DNA from: Aestuariivirga sp.
GTDB lineage: Bacteria; Pseudomonadota; Alphaproteobacteria; Rhizobiales; Aestuariivirgaceae
DNA length: 64,000 nucleotides
Direction: 5' to 3'
Assembly: GCF_020252395.1 (NCBI RefSeq)
Contig: NZ_JADCDB010000006.1
Span: forward strand, 22,277 to 86,276
The notes under the pieces were generated by a model. That model was not told where the DNA came from. It worked only from the letters and a program-made list of their open reading frames with translations, and ran no database searches. Positions 1 to 7,342 of this stretch are shown here, in pieces (within the stretch, counting starts at the first letter, position 1; the number at the start of each line of letters is the position of its first letter). A program made the translations under genes and the position numbers.

Positions 1-345
1 CGGATTAGCACCAATTGCGTCTGCGCCGGTCAGCAGACGCGCGTTGCGGCCCGGGTGCCGCGCCAGCACGCTGCGCACCAGCGGAATGACGGGATCTGCC
101 GCGTCCTCGACGCAGAACAGAATTTCGTAATCGGGATAGCGGATCGCGAAGGTCGACTGGAGTGTTTCATTGGAAAACGGCTCAAGGCCGCAGAGCGGGC
201 GAACAAGCGTTATGGGCGGCCGTTGCCGGGGCGGCGTTCCGGTGCGGCCCCGGCGGCAACGCCACAGGGCCAGTCCATTGGCTGCGATCTGGACGGAGAG
301 GGCGGCGGCGCAGAAGCCAAGGCAGGCAAGTCCCAATATCGACAT
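1..345 (-). CDS. GT21 / HpnI-like glycosyltransferase, N-terminal part (cut by window edge)
   Basis: The minus-strand frame is open from an ATG at 345 to the window edge and gives 115 residues. It starts with one hydrophobic segment (about residues 4-28), then a short basic linker, then the start of a nucleotide-sugar glycosyltransferase fold with PITLVRPLCGLE and YEILFCVEDAADPVIPLV. These resemble the ceramide-glucosyltransferase (GT21) family, which includes bacterial HpnI and the processive glycolipid synthases of rhizobia. It lies 54 bases downstream of the Agt-like gene on the same strand, which supports membrane glycolipid synthesis. The catalytic C-terminal motifs are outside the window, so GT21 glycolipid synthase and hopanoid HpnI cannot be separated. 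Confidence 0.72.
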   Translation of the reverse strand, partial: MSILGLACLGFCAAALSVQIAANGLALWRCRRGRTGTPPRQRPPITLVRPLCGLEPFSNETLQSTFAIRYPDYEILFCVEDAADPVIPLVRSVLARHPGRNARLLTGADAIGANP

Positions 346-399
346 GGAGATTCCGCTACAAGCTGCGAACGGAGGTGCGATGGGGAGGCGGCGCCGCCG

Positions 400-1455
400 T
401 CATCGCGGCAGCGCGAAGGACGCATCCTGCGGGTCACGGCGCGATGTCATGCGCCCGCAGGGAACGAGCCACGACTCGAACATGTCAGCGCAGGTCCGCC
501 AGCTGAACTTCCTCGAACCTTCCTCCACCGCCTTGCGGTCGAGGGTGAGGGCCCGTTCCACGGCATCCTCAAGACGATCGGCGATGATGCCGGTGATGCC
601 GTTGTCGACGACATCGAGAGGGCTTGGCGCATTGTACGCGGCCACCGGAGTGCCGCAGGCCATGGCCTCGAGCATGACAAGGCCGAAGGTGTCTGTCCGG
701 CTCGGAAACACCATCACGTCCGCAGCGGCGTGGGTGCGGGCATAGTCTTCGCCATGCCGGAAGCCGAGGAAATAGGCATCGGGTGCGAGCTTCTGCAGCC
801 GCCCGCGTTCGGGGCCATCGCCAACCAGCACCTTGCTGCCCTTCACCTTCAGCGCGATGAAATCGTCGATGCCCTTTTCCACCGCCAGCCGGCCGGCATA
901 AAGAATGATCGGGCGCGGCAGGCCGAGGTGGTCGGGCGGATAGGGTTTGAATAGCGCGCGATCGACGCCGCGCGTCCAGATTTTCACGTTCCGGAACTTC
1001 CGGCGGCCGAGTTCGGCGCCGATCGATTTGGTCGGCACCATCACCGCCTGGCTCGGTGCATGAAAGCGCCGCAGTACCTCCCAGCCGAGGCTCAGCACCC
1101 CGGGGAGCGGAATGCGCGCGGCGGCATATTCGGCAAAGCGCGTGTGGAAACCGGTGGTGAACTTCAGGCCCTCGCGCAGGCAGACGCGCCGCGCGGTCCA
1201 GCCGAGGGGGCCTTCGGTGGCGATGTGGATCACGTCCGGAGCGATGGCGGCGATCTCGGAGCGCATCGCCGCGGTGGAGGTGAGGGTCAGCGTGATCTCG
1301 CGGTAAAACGGCAGCGGCCGCGACGGGCGTCCCTCCGGATCGATGGTGCGGACGTCGTGGCCCTTGGCCCGGAGTTCCGCGATGAGGGCATTGAGGGTGC
1401 GGACAACCCCGTTAACCTGCGGGGACCAGGCGTCGGTCACGATCAGAATGCGCAT
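400..1455 (-). CDS. agt: GT4 glycosyltransferase, Agt-like (diacylglycerol glycosyltransferase)
   Basis: This 351-residue GT-B enzyme begins MRILIVTDAWSPQVNGVVRTL and has HIATEGPLGWTAR, a donor-site region (LYAGRLAVEKGIDDFIAL) and FPSRTDTFGLVMLEAMACGTP near the C-terminus, as in GT4 enzymes. The closest family I recognise is Agt of Agrobacterium and marine alphaproteobacteria, which transfers glucose or glucuronic acid from UDP-sugars to diacylglycerol when phosphate is short. The ATG at 1455 is chosen because the family motif begins there; the frame is open further upstream without similarity. The start lies 44 bases inside the end of the PlcP-like gene, so the two are probably co-translated. 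A generic mannosyltransferase of the MgtA type is the alternative. Confidence 0.82.
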   Translation of the reverse strand: MRILIVTDAWSPQVNGVVRTLNALIAELRAKGHDVRTIDPEGRPSRPLPFYREITLTLTSTAAMRSEIAAIAPDVIHIATEGPLGWTARRVCLREGLKFTTGFHTRFAEYAAARIPLPGVLSLGWEVLRRFHAPSQAVMVPTKSIGAELGRRKFRNVKIWTRGVDRALFKPYPPDHLGLPRPIILYAGRLAVEKGIDDFIALKVKGSKVLVGDGPERGRLQKLAPDAYFLGFRHGEDYARTHAAADVMVFPSRTDTFGLVMLEAMACGTPVAAYNAPSPLDVVDNGITGIIADRLEDAVERALTLDRKAVEEGSRKFSWRTCADMFESWLVPCGRMTSRRDPQDASFALPR

Positions 1456-2236
1456 AGGTCTGTTCCGTGGTCTGGACGAAGCGGGGACTGTTCCAGTGCA
1501 GGATTTCAAAGTTTCCGTCGGGGTGTTCGACGAGGGCCGTGCAGCTTTCCACCCAGTCGCCATCATTCAGATAGTGGATGCCGTCGATCATCCGGTCGTC
1601 GGGCGTGTGGATATGGCCGCAGATGACGCCCTGGCAATCGCGCGCCCTGGCATCGCGCACCACCGCCTCCTCGAAATGCGAGATGAATTCGACGGCTTTC
1701 TTGACCCGGTTCTTGAGATAGGCCGAGAGTGACCAATAGGGCAGGCGGAAAAAGCGCCGCACCGTGTTGAGGCCCTTGTTGATCTCCATCGACAGCTCGT
1801 AGGCCGTGTCGCCCAGCTTCGCGAGCCAGGGGGCGAAGCGCACAACGCCGTCGAACTTGTCGCCATGAAGAACGAGGTATCGCTTGCCTTTCGCCGTGAT
1901 GTGGACGGCCTCCTCGAGCACCGCGACGCGGCCGAAACGCAGATTGAGGAAGTTGCGGAAGTTTTCGTCGTGATTGCCGGGTATGTAAATGAGCTTGGTG
2001 CCCTTGCGCGCCTTGCGCAGGAGCTTCTGGATCACGTCATTGTGCAGCTGGTCCCAGTGCCATGTCTTGCGCAGCGACCAGTTGTCGATGAAGTCGCCCA
2101 CGATGTAGAGCTGATCGGATTCGGTTACCCGGAGAAAATCGAGAAGGGCCGCGGTCTGTGCCCGCTTTGTGCCGAGGTGAAGGTCCGAGATGAAGATGGC
2201 GCGATAGTGCCGGGGCGGAATGGGGATGGTCAGCAT
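1412..2236 (-). CDS. plcP: Metallophosphoesterase, PlcP-like phospholipase C (LpxH superfamily)
   Basis: The 274-residue calcineurin-type phosphoesterase has the expected metal-binding blocks in order: ISDLHLG, GDFIDNW, IPGNHDEN, LHGDKFD and CGHIHTPDD, then YLNDGDWVESCTALVEH. Such proteins are often labelled UDP-2,3-diacylglucosamine diphosphatase. The KKAVEFISHFEEAVV and GVICGHIHTP regions and the position directly before an Agt-like gene match PlcP, the cytoplasmic phospholipase C that strips head groups from phospholipids under phosphate limitation. The product diacylglycerol would be the substrate of the overlapping downstream gene. A lipid A role as LpxH cannot be excluded from sequence alone. 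Confidence 0.8.
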   Translation of the reverse strand: MLTIPIPPRHYRAIFISDLHLGTKRAQTAALLDFLRVTESDQLYIVGDFIDNWSLRKTWHWDQLHNDVIQKLLRKARKGTKLIYIPGNHDENFRNFLNLRFGRVAVLEEAVHITAKGKRYLVLHGDKFDGVVRFAPWLAKLGDTAYELSMEINKGLNTVRRFFRLPYWSLSAYLKNRVKKAVEFISHFEEAVVRDARARDCQGVICGHIHTPDDRMIDGIHYLNDGDWVESCTALVEHPDGNFEILHWNSPRFVQTTEQTYAHSDRDRRLVPAG

Positions 2237-2290
2237 TTCTCTGCCTTCTGGCCTCTCCGCCCCCTTACGCCTGATTTGTGCAAAGCTTTC

Positions 2291-2343
2291 GTGACAATCC
2301 AGCCTCCAGCCTCGAAGGCACTATTCCGGTTGATTGTGACAAT
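2291..2343. promoter_or_regulatory. Candidate operator: two GTGACAAT copies between divergent genes
   Basis: The gap between the plcP start (2236) and the divergent small gene (2401) contains GTGACAAT at 2291-2298 and again at 2336-2343. Read towards plcP these are ATTGTCAC, and TGTCA is the core of Pho-box half-sites. The 45-base spacing is not the 11-base tandem of a classical Pho box, so PhoB control is only a suggestion prompted by the function of the operon. Confidence 0.25.
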
Positions 2344-2400
2344 GCCTTCGGTTCTAGAAATATGAGTGTAGGCAGTCAGGCGAACCGCGCGGGGTGAGTG

Positions 2401-2835
2401 ATGACCGAGAACGAGACGATCGCAACCGTCGAAGTTGCGGCAGAAACGCCGGCCAAGAAGGCCAAGACGAAAGACAAGAGCAAGGCAGAGGACGGGGCCA
2501 AACCCAAAGTGAAGGCAAAAGCCCAGCGCGCCAAGGCTGAAAAGCCCGCCAGGCCGGACCGGGAGTTCGACTTTGTGGGCAAGGTCGAGAGTCTGCGGGT
2601 CAAGAGCGGAGCAGGGGCTGAAGGCTTCGAGTTTGGCCTCAGGGGCCGGCGCGGCAAGCGGCGGGGTTTCCGTTTCGATTCCGCCGATAGCTTTGCGGCC
2701 AACGCCATGGCGCTTCTGGTGCTTGCGGCCCATGCCAGCGGCAGCAGGATCGGCGTGCGCACGGCGGGAGAGCTTGAGGGCGTGCTGATCGTGCGCGAAC
2801 TCGAAAGCCGGCCCAAGATGGGCAAGGGCGGCTGA
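2401..2835 (+). CDS. Small protein of unknown function with Lys/Ala-rich N-terminus
   Basis: This 144-residue protein has two parts. About residues 1-55 are low-complexity Lys/Ala/Glu, probably disordered and basic. About 56-140 look folded and start with REFDFVGKVESLRVKSG, followed by a basic GRRGKRRGF stretch and a hydrophobic helix (AANAMALLVLAAH). There is no signal peptide or membrane helix. The ATG at 2401 is preceded by GGGGTGA; a GTG at 2398 is an equally possible start. It is divergent from plcP. I do not recognise a family, and the name or function should be left open. Confidence 0.6.
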   Translation: MTENETIATVEVAAETPAKKAKTKDKSKAEDGAKPKVKAKAQRAKAEKPARPDREFDFVGKVESLRVKSGAGAEGFEFGLRGRRGKRRGFRFDSADSFAANAMALLVLAAHASGSRIGVRTAGELEGVLIVRELESRPKMGKGG

Positions 2836-3039
2836 GGGAGCTCAAGCATCCTGAGGGTGCGGCAGCGGCAAGCCGTTGACCGCCCGGATGGGGCCGGACC
2901 GCTTGGTCAGGCCATCGAGACAGAGGAATATCGTCAGCGCTGGGCACTCGCATACAAGGCAAGGCGGGTGGCGGGCGCGCCGTACTGAAATGCCGCCGCC
3001 GGAGCTTGAGTTCCGTCGGCCGCGCCGCATCAGCTTCGA

Positions 3040-3945
3040 TTAATACTTCGCCGGAACATACATCTCCCGTGGGATCGGCCCGCGTATGTAATCCGGGTTG
3101 TGCACGCGGGCCGGCAGCACAACTTCGGGCCTGACGATCTCCTCATAGGGAAACTGGCTGAGGAGATGCGCGATGCAATTGAGGCGCGCCCGCTTCTTGT
3201 CCACCGCCTCGACGACCCACCACGGCGCTTCGGGGATGTTGGTGTTTTCCAGCATCGCCTCCTTGGCCTTGGTATAGGCCTCCCAGCGCACGCGCGACTG
3301 CAGGTCCATTGGGCTCAGCTTCCACTGCTTGAGCGGATCGCGGATGCGCATGAGAAAGCGCTTGTGCTGCTCCTCGTCGGTGATCGAGAACCAGTACTTC
3401 ACCAGCTTGATGCCGGAGCGCACCAGCATCCGCTCGAACTCGGGGCAGCTGCGGAAGAACTCGGCAACGTCATCCTCAGTGCAGAAGCCCATCACCCGCT
3501 CGACGCCGGCCCGGTTGTACCAGGAGCGGTCGAACAGCACGATCTCGCCCTTGCCGGGCAGATGCGGCGCGTAGCGCTGGAAATACCATTGGCCGCGCTC
3601 GCGCTCGGAGGGCGCGGGGAGGGCGACGACGCGGCAGACGCGCGGGTTCAGCCGCTGGGTGATGCGCTTGATGACGCCGCCCTTGCCGGCGGCATCGCGG
3701 CCCTCGAAGATGACCACGACCTTCTGGCCGGTGGTGGCCACCCAGTCCTGCAGCTTGATGAGTTCGCGCTGCAGGCGGAACAGTTCCTCGTAATAGAAGC
3801 GCCGGCCGAGGCCGGCGCTTGCGCCCTCCTCGATGCCGGCCAGCGCATCCAGCCTTCCGTCATCGAGTTCCTGCTCGAGTTCCTCGTCGAGGCTGTCGAG
3901 CCAGTCCTGCCGGATGTATTCCTCTTCCAGAAGCCGCGAGTTCAT
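3040..3945 (-). CDS. ppk2: Polyphosphate kinase 2
   Basis: The 301-residue protein carries the PPK2 P-loop GRDAAGKGG (about residues 82-90) and the Walker B / lid block LFDRSWYNRAGVE, with the family's QWYFQRYAPHLP and YWFSITDEEQHKRF regions. PPK2 enzymes transfer phosphate between polyphosphate and nucleotides, usually favouring nucleotide phosphorylation from polyphosphate in class I. The single-domain length is normal for the family. An acidic N-terminal extension precedes the domain. It lies 24 bases downstream of a CYTH-CHAD gene on the same strand, and the pair probably acts on polyphosphate together. The substrate (ADP, GDP or AMP) cannot be read from the sequence. Confidence 0.93.
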   Translation of the reverse strand: MNSRLLEEEYIRQDWLDSLDEELEQELDDGRLDALAGIEEGASAGLGRRFYYEELFRLQRELIKLQDWVATTGQKVVVIFEGRDAAGKGGVIKRITQRLNPRVCRVVALPAPSERERGQWYFQRYAPHLPGKGEIVLFDRSWYNRAGVERVMGFCTEDDVAEFFRSCPEFERMLVRSGIKLVKYWFSITDEEQHKRFLMRIRDPLKQWKLSPMDLQSRVRWEAYTKAKEAMLENTNIPEAPWWVVEAVDKKRARLNCIAHLLSQFPYEEIVRPEVVLPARVHNPDYIRGPIPREMYVPAKY

Positions 3946-3969
3946 GTGCGCTCTCCCTAAGATGACCGC

Positions 3970-5568
3970 TCACGCCCAGAAGGCGCCGGCGCGGCGGAAA
4001 TTCTTCCATTTCCCTGTCAGATGCGTGCCGGCAACGAGCGTGGCGTGGCGGTAGAAGCCGAGCAGGTAACCCGCCGCAAACTGCGCCTGGGCATCGGCTG
4101 CAAGCTCCAGCGTGCCGATGAAGGCTTCTGCCGTGGCGGCATCGTTGTGCGCGCCCAGGTCCTCCTGCAGGTCTGCCACCAGGCTCAGGAAATTCTGCTG
4201 CTCCTTGTCTTCGCCGAAGAGGGGGCCGAAGAACTCAACCGCATAGCGTAGGTTTTTAAGCGCGATGCGCAGCTCGTGCCGCTCCCCGTCCGGCATCTCC
4301 TGCAGGCGCTTGCCGCGCTTCAACACCCGCCGCCTGAGGCGGTCCAGAACCTCGCCCGCGAAATCGCGTGCTGGCGAGGTAAGAAGGCCCAGATCCTGGG
4401 GCCCAAGCGCCGTGCGCCAGCTGCGCTTCAGGAGGAATGACTGGACGTCGATGACAAAAAGCGAGGCCGCGGTGTCGTCGATCGTCCGGCGCGCCGCGGC
4501 ATAGTTCTCCACGCGGCGGCGTTCCACCGCCTCCAGAAGCGGCGCGGCCGCGGCGAGACGCTTCGGCTGGCCGTGAAGCGGTCCGGCCAGGGCGTTTTGG
4601 CGGAAAGCGTCGCACTCGCGCGCCGGCCCGAGGGCCGAGGCAATATTGCGTGCCCGGGCGCGGAGGTCCTCCAGTTCCGGCAGGACAATGCGTTTGCGGA
4701 AGATGCCCAGCGCGCTGCGCAGGCGGCGCAGGGCAACCCGCAGTTGGTGAACCGACTCCGGTGCATCCGAGTCGCGCAGCGACGCCCAGTTGGCGGTGAA
4801 ATGCGTCAGGCAGCCGGCAATCACCGCCGCGATGACATCGTCGAAGCTGGCCGACGGCGCAAGCAGCAGGGGCCTTGCCTTTTGCGGGCGCGCCGCAGCC
4901 TGCCCGGCAAGCCGGTAGCCCTTGCCGGACTTCGGCTCGAAGGCGAGGCTCAGCCCGCAATCCTGAGCCAGTTCACGTGCGAGGCTCAGCAGGTCGGCCG
5001 CATTGCCGCGCTTCAGCTCCAGCTCAACCTCGGTCAATGGCCGGCTCTGGTCATTGGCGAGGACAGCGCCATCGTCGAGCGCGAGTTCGATCTCCGAACG
5101 GCCATGGCGGATCATGGCGGTGCGCCGCTTCACATGGGTCTTGAACACCGGGCCGAGCGGCTGGCCGCCAAGCACGTCTCTCAGCCGGTCGCGAAGGGCA
5201 GGCTCGAAAAGCTCGATATTCGCTTCGCCGTCCGGCGAGCGGATTTCGACCTCGCCGCGCGCGAACAGGTCTTCGGCGGCCTCGCGCCGCCACTTGACGC
5301 CGAGCACCGGGATGGACCGCCCCTTGCGGCGCAGGCGGAGGGTGAGGCCGGCCTGTAGCAGGTCGCGGCGGGGCGTATCAAAATAGATGGACTGCAGCTC
5401 ACGCTCCGGCGCGAGGGCGGCGCCCTGCAACTGGCGGGCTGCGAGAACGCGCTCCAACGCCGGCCGGTCTGCCTGGAACTTGACCTCGATTTCGGTGGGA
5501 GTGGGCTTGGGCGGCGCATCGGGGGAAGCCGGGGAGGGCGCAGCCTGCTCCGCCTTTTCGACGCTCAT
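3970..5568 (-). CDS. CYTH-CHAD protein (inorganic triphosphatase / polyphosphate-binding)
   Basis: This 532-residue two-domain protein has an N-terminal CYTH tunnel domain with the ExExK signature EIEVK at about residues 26-30 and basic strands (LRLRRKGRSIPVLGVKWRR). From about residue 245 it has a helical CHAD domain with its histidine/arginine signature (VHQLRVALRRLRSAL, and later HELRIALKNLRYAVEFF). CYTH domains hydrolyse triphosphate; CHAD domains bind polyphosphate and target granules. The ATG at 5568 follows GAAGGG at a suitable distance; the open frame continues upstream into repeat sequence and is not used. Co-transcription with ppk2 supports a polyphosphate role. Confidence 0.88.
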   Translation of the reverse strand: MSVEKAEQAAPSPASPDAPPKPTPTEIEVKFQADRPALERVLAARQLQGAALAPERELQSIYFDTPRRDLLQAGLTLRLRRKGRSIPVLGVKWRREAAEDLFARGEVEIRSPDGEANIELFEPALRDRLRDVLGGQPLGPVFKTHVKRRTAMIRHGRSEIELALDDGAVLANDQSRPLTEVELELKRGNAADLLSLARELAQDCGLSLAFEPKSGKGYRLAGQAAARPQKARPLLLAPSASFDDVIAAVIAGCLTHFTANWASLRDSDAPESVHQLRVALRRLRSALGIFRKRIVLPELEDLRARARNIASALGPARECDAFRQNALAGPLHGQPKRLAAAAPLLEAVERRRVENYAAARRTIDDTAASLFVIDVQSFLLKRSWRTALGPQDLGLLTSPARDFAGEVLDRLRRRVLKRGKRLQEMPDGERHELRIALKNLRYAVEFFGPLFGEDKEQQNFLSLVADLQEDLGAHNDAATAEAFIGTLELAADAQAQFAAGYLLGFYRHATLVAGTHLTGKWKNFRRAGAFWA

Positions 5569-5637
5569 GATCTCTGACCCTTCCTCATGCGCATCCCTTC
5601 CATCGTCCCAACGCCCGATATGTGCCGGGTGTGTGAC

Positions 5638-5772
5638 GCTGGCGCAACGGGCCTTCGAGTGCATCCGCACTCGAGGGCGTAAAGTTGCGCCAGCTTTTGA
5701 CTCTGGAGCATCTTTCGCTTCGCAAGCGATTCCACTTGCTCGCACGATGCTCAAGCGCAACGGGCCTTCGAG
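5638..5772. repeat. Composite intergenic repeat with nested hairpins and an 18-base direct repeat
   Basis: An 11-base inverted repeat (GCTGGCGCAAC 5638-5648, GTTGCGCCAGC 5684-5694, then TTTT) encloses a second perfect 8-base hairpin (TCGAGTGC 5655-5662, GCACTCGA 5667-5674). The 18-mer GCGCAACGGGCCTTCGAG occurs at 5642-5659 and exactly again at 5755-5772. Between them is a segment bounded by GAGCAT/ATGCTC with an internal CGCTTCGCAAGCG hairpin. It resembles the dispersed mosaic repeats of Rhizobiales intergenic regions. It fills most of the 250 bases between the CYTH-CHAD gene and tRNA-Arg. Confidence 0.7.
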
Positions 5773-5818
5773 CAGAGCAGTCCCGGCCAGCGGATAGAGC
5801 CGGTTTTGGCCGATCGAC

Positions 5819-5895
5819 TGGCGGCCCCGGCAGGATTCGAACCTGCGACCCTCAGTTTAGGAAACTGATGCTCTATCCAGCTGAGCTACGGGACC
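5819..5895 (-). tRNA. tRNA-Arg (anticodon CCU)
   Basis: The reverse complement folds as a full cloverleaf: acceptor GGTCCCG/CGGGGCC with one G-U pair, D arm GCTC...GAGC, anticodon stem TCAGT/ACTGA with loop TTCCTAA (anticodon CCT), and T arm GCAGG-TTCGAAT-CCTGC. The discriminator base is G and CCA is encoded (5819-5821). It reads AGG codons, which are rare in genomes of this base composition. No integrase or attachment-site duplication flanks it. Confidence 0.97.
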
Positions 5896-5953
5896 TCGCC
5901 AAACGTCTTTGTACCTGTCCGGGGGCGCTTTGGGAAGCCATCGCGGCCATGGA

Positions 5954-5980
5954 AAAGGCCCGGCGCCTGGCCGGGCCTTT
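5954..5980 (-). terminator. Rho-independent terminator after carD
   Basis: A perfect 10-base stem (AAAGGCCCGG 5954-5963 with CCGGGCCTTT 5971-5980) has a 7-base loop. On the minus strand it is followed by a T-rich end (CCTTTTCC). It sits 20 bases past the carD stop and before the tRNA, so it should separate the two units. Confidence 0.85.
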
Positions 5981-6000
5981 CCGAACGCGATAAAGATGGA

Positions 6001-6918
6001 TCAGGCGGCCTCGTCGGTGGCCACGTCCTCTTCGGGCTTTTCTCCAGCGGCAGGGCGCTTGGCGTTCCTGGCGAGGAACTCCTCAAGCTCCTTTACCGCC
6101 TGGTCGTCATCGATCTTCTTCACGGCGGCGATTTCGCGGGCCATGCGGTCCAGCGCCTGCTCGAAAAGCTGGCGTTCGGAATAGGACTGCTCGGGCTGGC
6201 GCTCGGAGCGGTACAGGTCGCGCACCACCTCGGCTACGGCCATGATGTCGCCCGAGTTGATCTTCGCATCGTACTCCTGGGCGCGGCGAGACCACATGGT
6301 GCGCTTGATGCGGGCGCGGCCCCTCAGCACCTTCAGTGCCGCCTCGATCTGCGGCTTGTCGGACAGGCGGCGCATGCCCTTCTGTTCGGCACGGCTGGTC
6401 GGCACCTTCAGGCGGAGCTTTTCCTTCGCGAACTCGACGATGTAGAGCTCGAGCTTCACGCCGGCAATTTCCTGCTCCTCGATCATCGAGATCTTGCCCA
6501 CACCATGGGCGGGATAGACCACCAGTTCGTTGACCTTGAAGACCAGCTTGCGGGCCACCGGGGTGGCCACCACCGGGGCGGCGGCCGGCTTGTGGGCTGG
6601 AGCCGGGGCAGCCTGGGGTGCTGCGGACTTGGCCGGAGCCGCGGGGGCAGCCGCCTTGGCGGGCCTCCTGGCCTCCGGCGCGGGCTTCGCCGCAGCAGCA
6701 GGCTTCACGGCCGCAGCCGGCTTGGCCGGTGCCTTGGCGGCGGGCTTCACGGCAGCGGGTTTGGCCACAGGCTTGGCGGCGGGCTTCACGGCCTTGGCGT
6801 GGGCGGTGGGCTTCTTGGCGGTTGCAGCCGGCTTCGAAGCCTTCTTGGGGACCGGCTTGGTCTTGGCCTTGGCGGCAGGCTTCTTGGGGGCTGCTGCCTT
6901 CGTTTTGCTCTTCGTCAT
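6001..6918 (-). CDS. carD: CarD-family RNA polymerase-binding regulator with long Lys/Ala/Pro tail
   Basis: The 305-residue protein has a C-terminal CarD/CdnL/TRCF-type domain from about residue 124 (KLVFKVNELVVYPAHGVGKI, then SRAEQKGMRRLS and helical WSRRAQEYDAKINSGDI). CarD stabilises open complexes at promoters, rRNA promoters included, by touching the RNA polymerase beta lobe. The first 120 residues are almost only Lys, Ala, Pro and Val with PAAK/KPAA repeats, like a histone H1 C-terminal tail. Family members in alphaproteobacteria are usually near 160-200 residues, so this one is long. The ATG at 6918 has GAAGGA at the right distance, which supports translation of the tail. It is followed by its own terminator. 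Confidence 0.92.
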   Translation of the reverse strand: MTKSKTKAAAPKKPAAKAKTKPVPKKASKPAATAKKPTAHAKAVKPAAKPVAKPAAVKPAAKAPAKPAAAVKPAAAAKPAPEARRPAKAAAPAAPAKSAAPQAAPAPAHKPAAAPVVATPVARKLVFKVNELVVYPAHGVGKISMIEEQEIAGVKLELYIVEFAKEKLRLKVPTSRAEQKGMRRLSDKPQIEAALKVLRGRARIKRTMWSRRAQEYDAKINSGDIMAVAEVVRDLYRSERQPEQSYSERQLFEQALDRMAREIAAVKKIDDDQAVKELEEFLARNAKRPAAGEKPEEDVATDEAA

Positions 6919-7342
6919 GTCTCGTCCTTCGCCCTTTGCCCAATTTTGTTATCGAGTATGCGGTCCGTTGGCGGCGAACGGTGGCACATGCCGCGCGGTC
7001 CTTGCGGGCAGCGCAACTTGCCTCTTCGTCCAGTTCCCATAACCGGTGCCTGTCCGCTCTCCCACCCGAAGGGTGCCCTCAGGCCCCGTTCGCTGTCTGT
7101 GGATTGCCGGCACTCGCATAAGAAAACCCAAGCCCCTGGCCCGGTTTCCTGCATCCAAGTCGAATTACACACTCATGATGGCTTAAATATCACAAGTTTA
7201 AGTATTTTTAAAGAGGCAGACGTCCGTGTACGGCAGAATCTTGCGCGGCATACGGAGGAATCTTGAGGAAAACGGTTAACGGCCAGGCACCGCGCATGCC
7301 GGGCCTGCGCCCAAGGCATCGGAAGGGGCATTCAAGAAGGGC
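6919..7342. other. Intergenic region upstream of carD
   Basis: These 424 bases have no convincing gene. An A+T-rich patch at 7165-7215 stands out, with TTAA at 7183-7186, 7198-7201 and 7208-7211. It is the best candidate for a carD promoter or upstream regulator site, about 270 bases before the start codon. The stretch next to 7342 is the downstream flank of fdxA; no strong terminator hairpin is obvious there. Confidence 0.4.

Noticed and set aside
1412..2236. Firm assignment of the metallophosphoesterase as LpxH
   Set aside because: The overlapping Agt-like gene and family blocks fit PlcP better. LpxH is kept only as an alternative.
2842..3030. Small minus-strand frame between the unknown gene and ppk2
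   Set aside because: The peptide is Arg/Pro-rich with no ribosome-binding site or hydrophobic or family pattern; it looks like chance in a G+C-rich gap.
5638..5772. CRISPR array
   Set aside because: There are only two copies of an 18-mer with hairpin sequence between them and no further repeat-spacer units. No cas gene is in the window.
5819..5895. tRNA-Arg(CCU) as an integration site, with xerD at 21013 as integrase
   Set aside because: The recombinase has XerD features and lies among housekeeping genes 15 kb away. No duplicated tRNA 3' end or phage gene is present.
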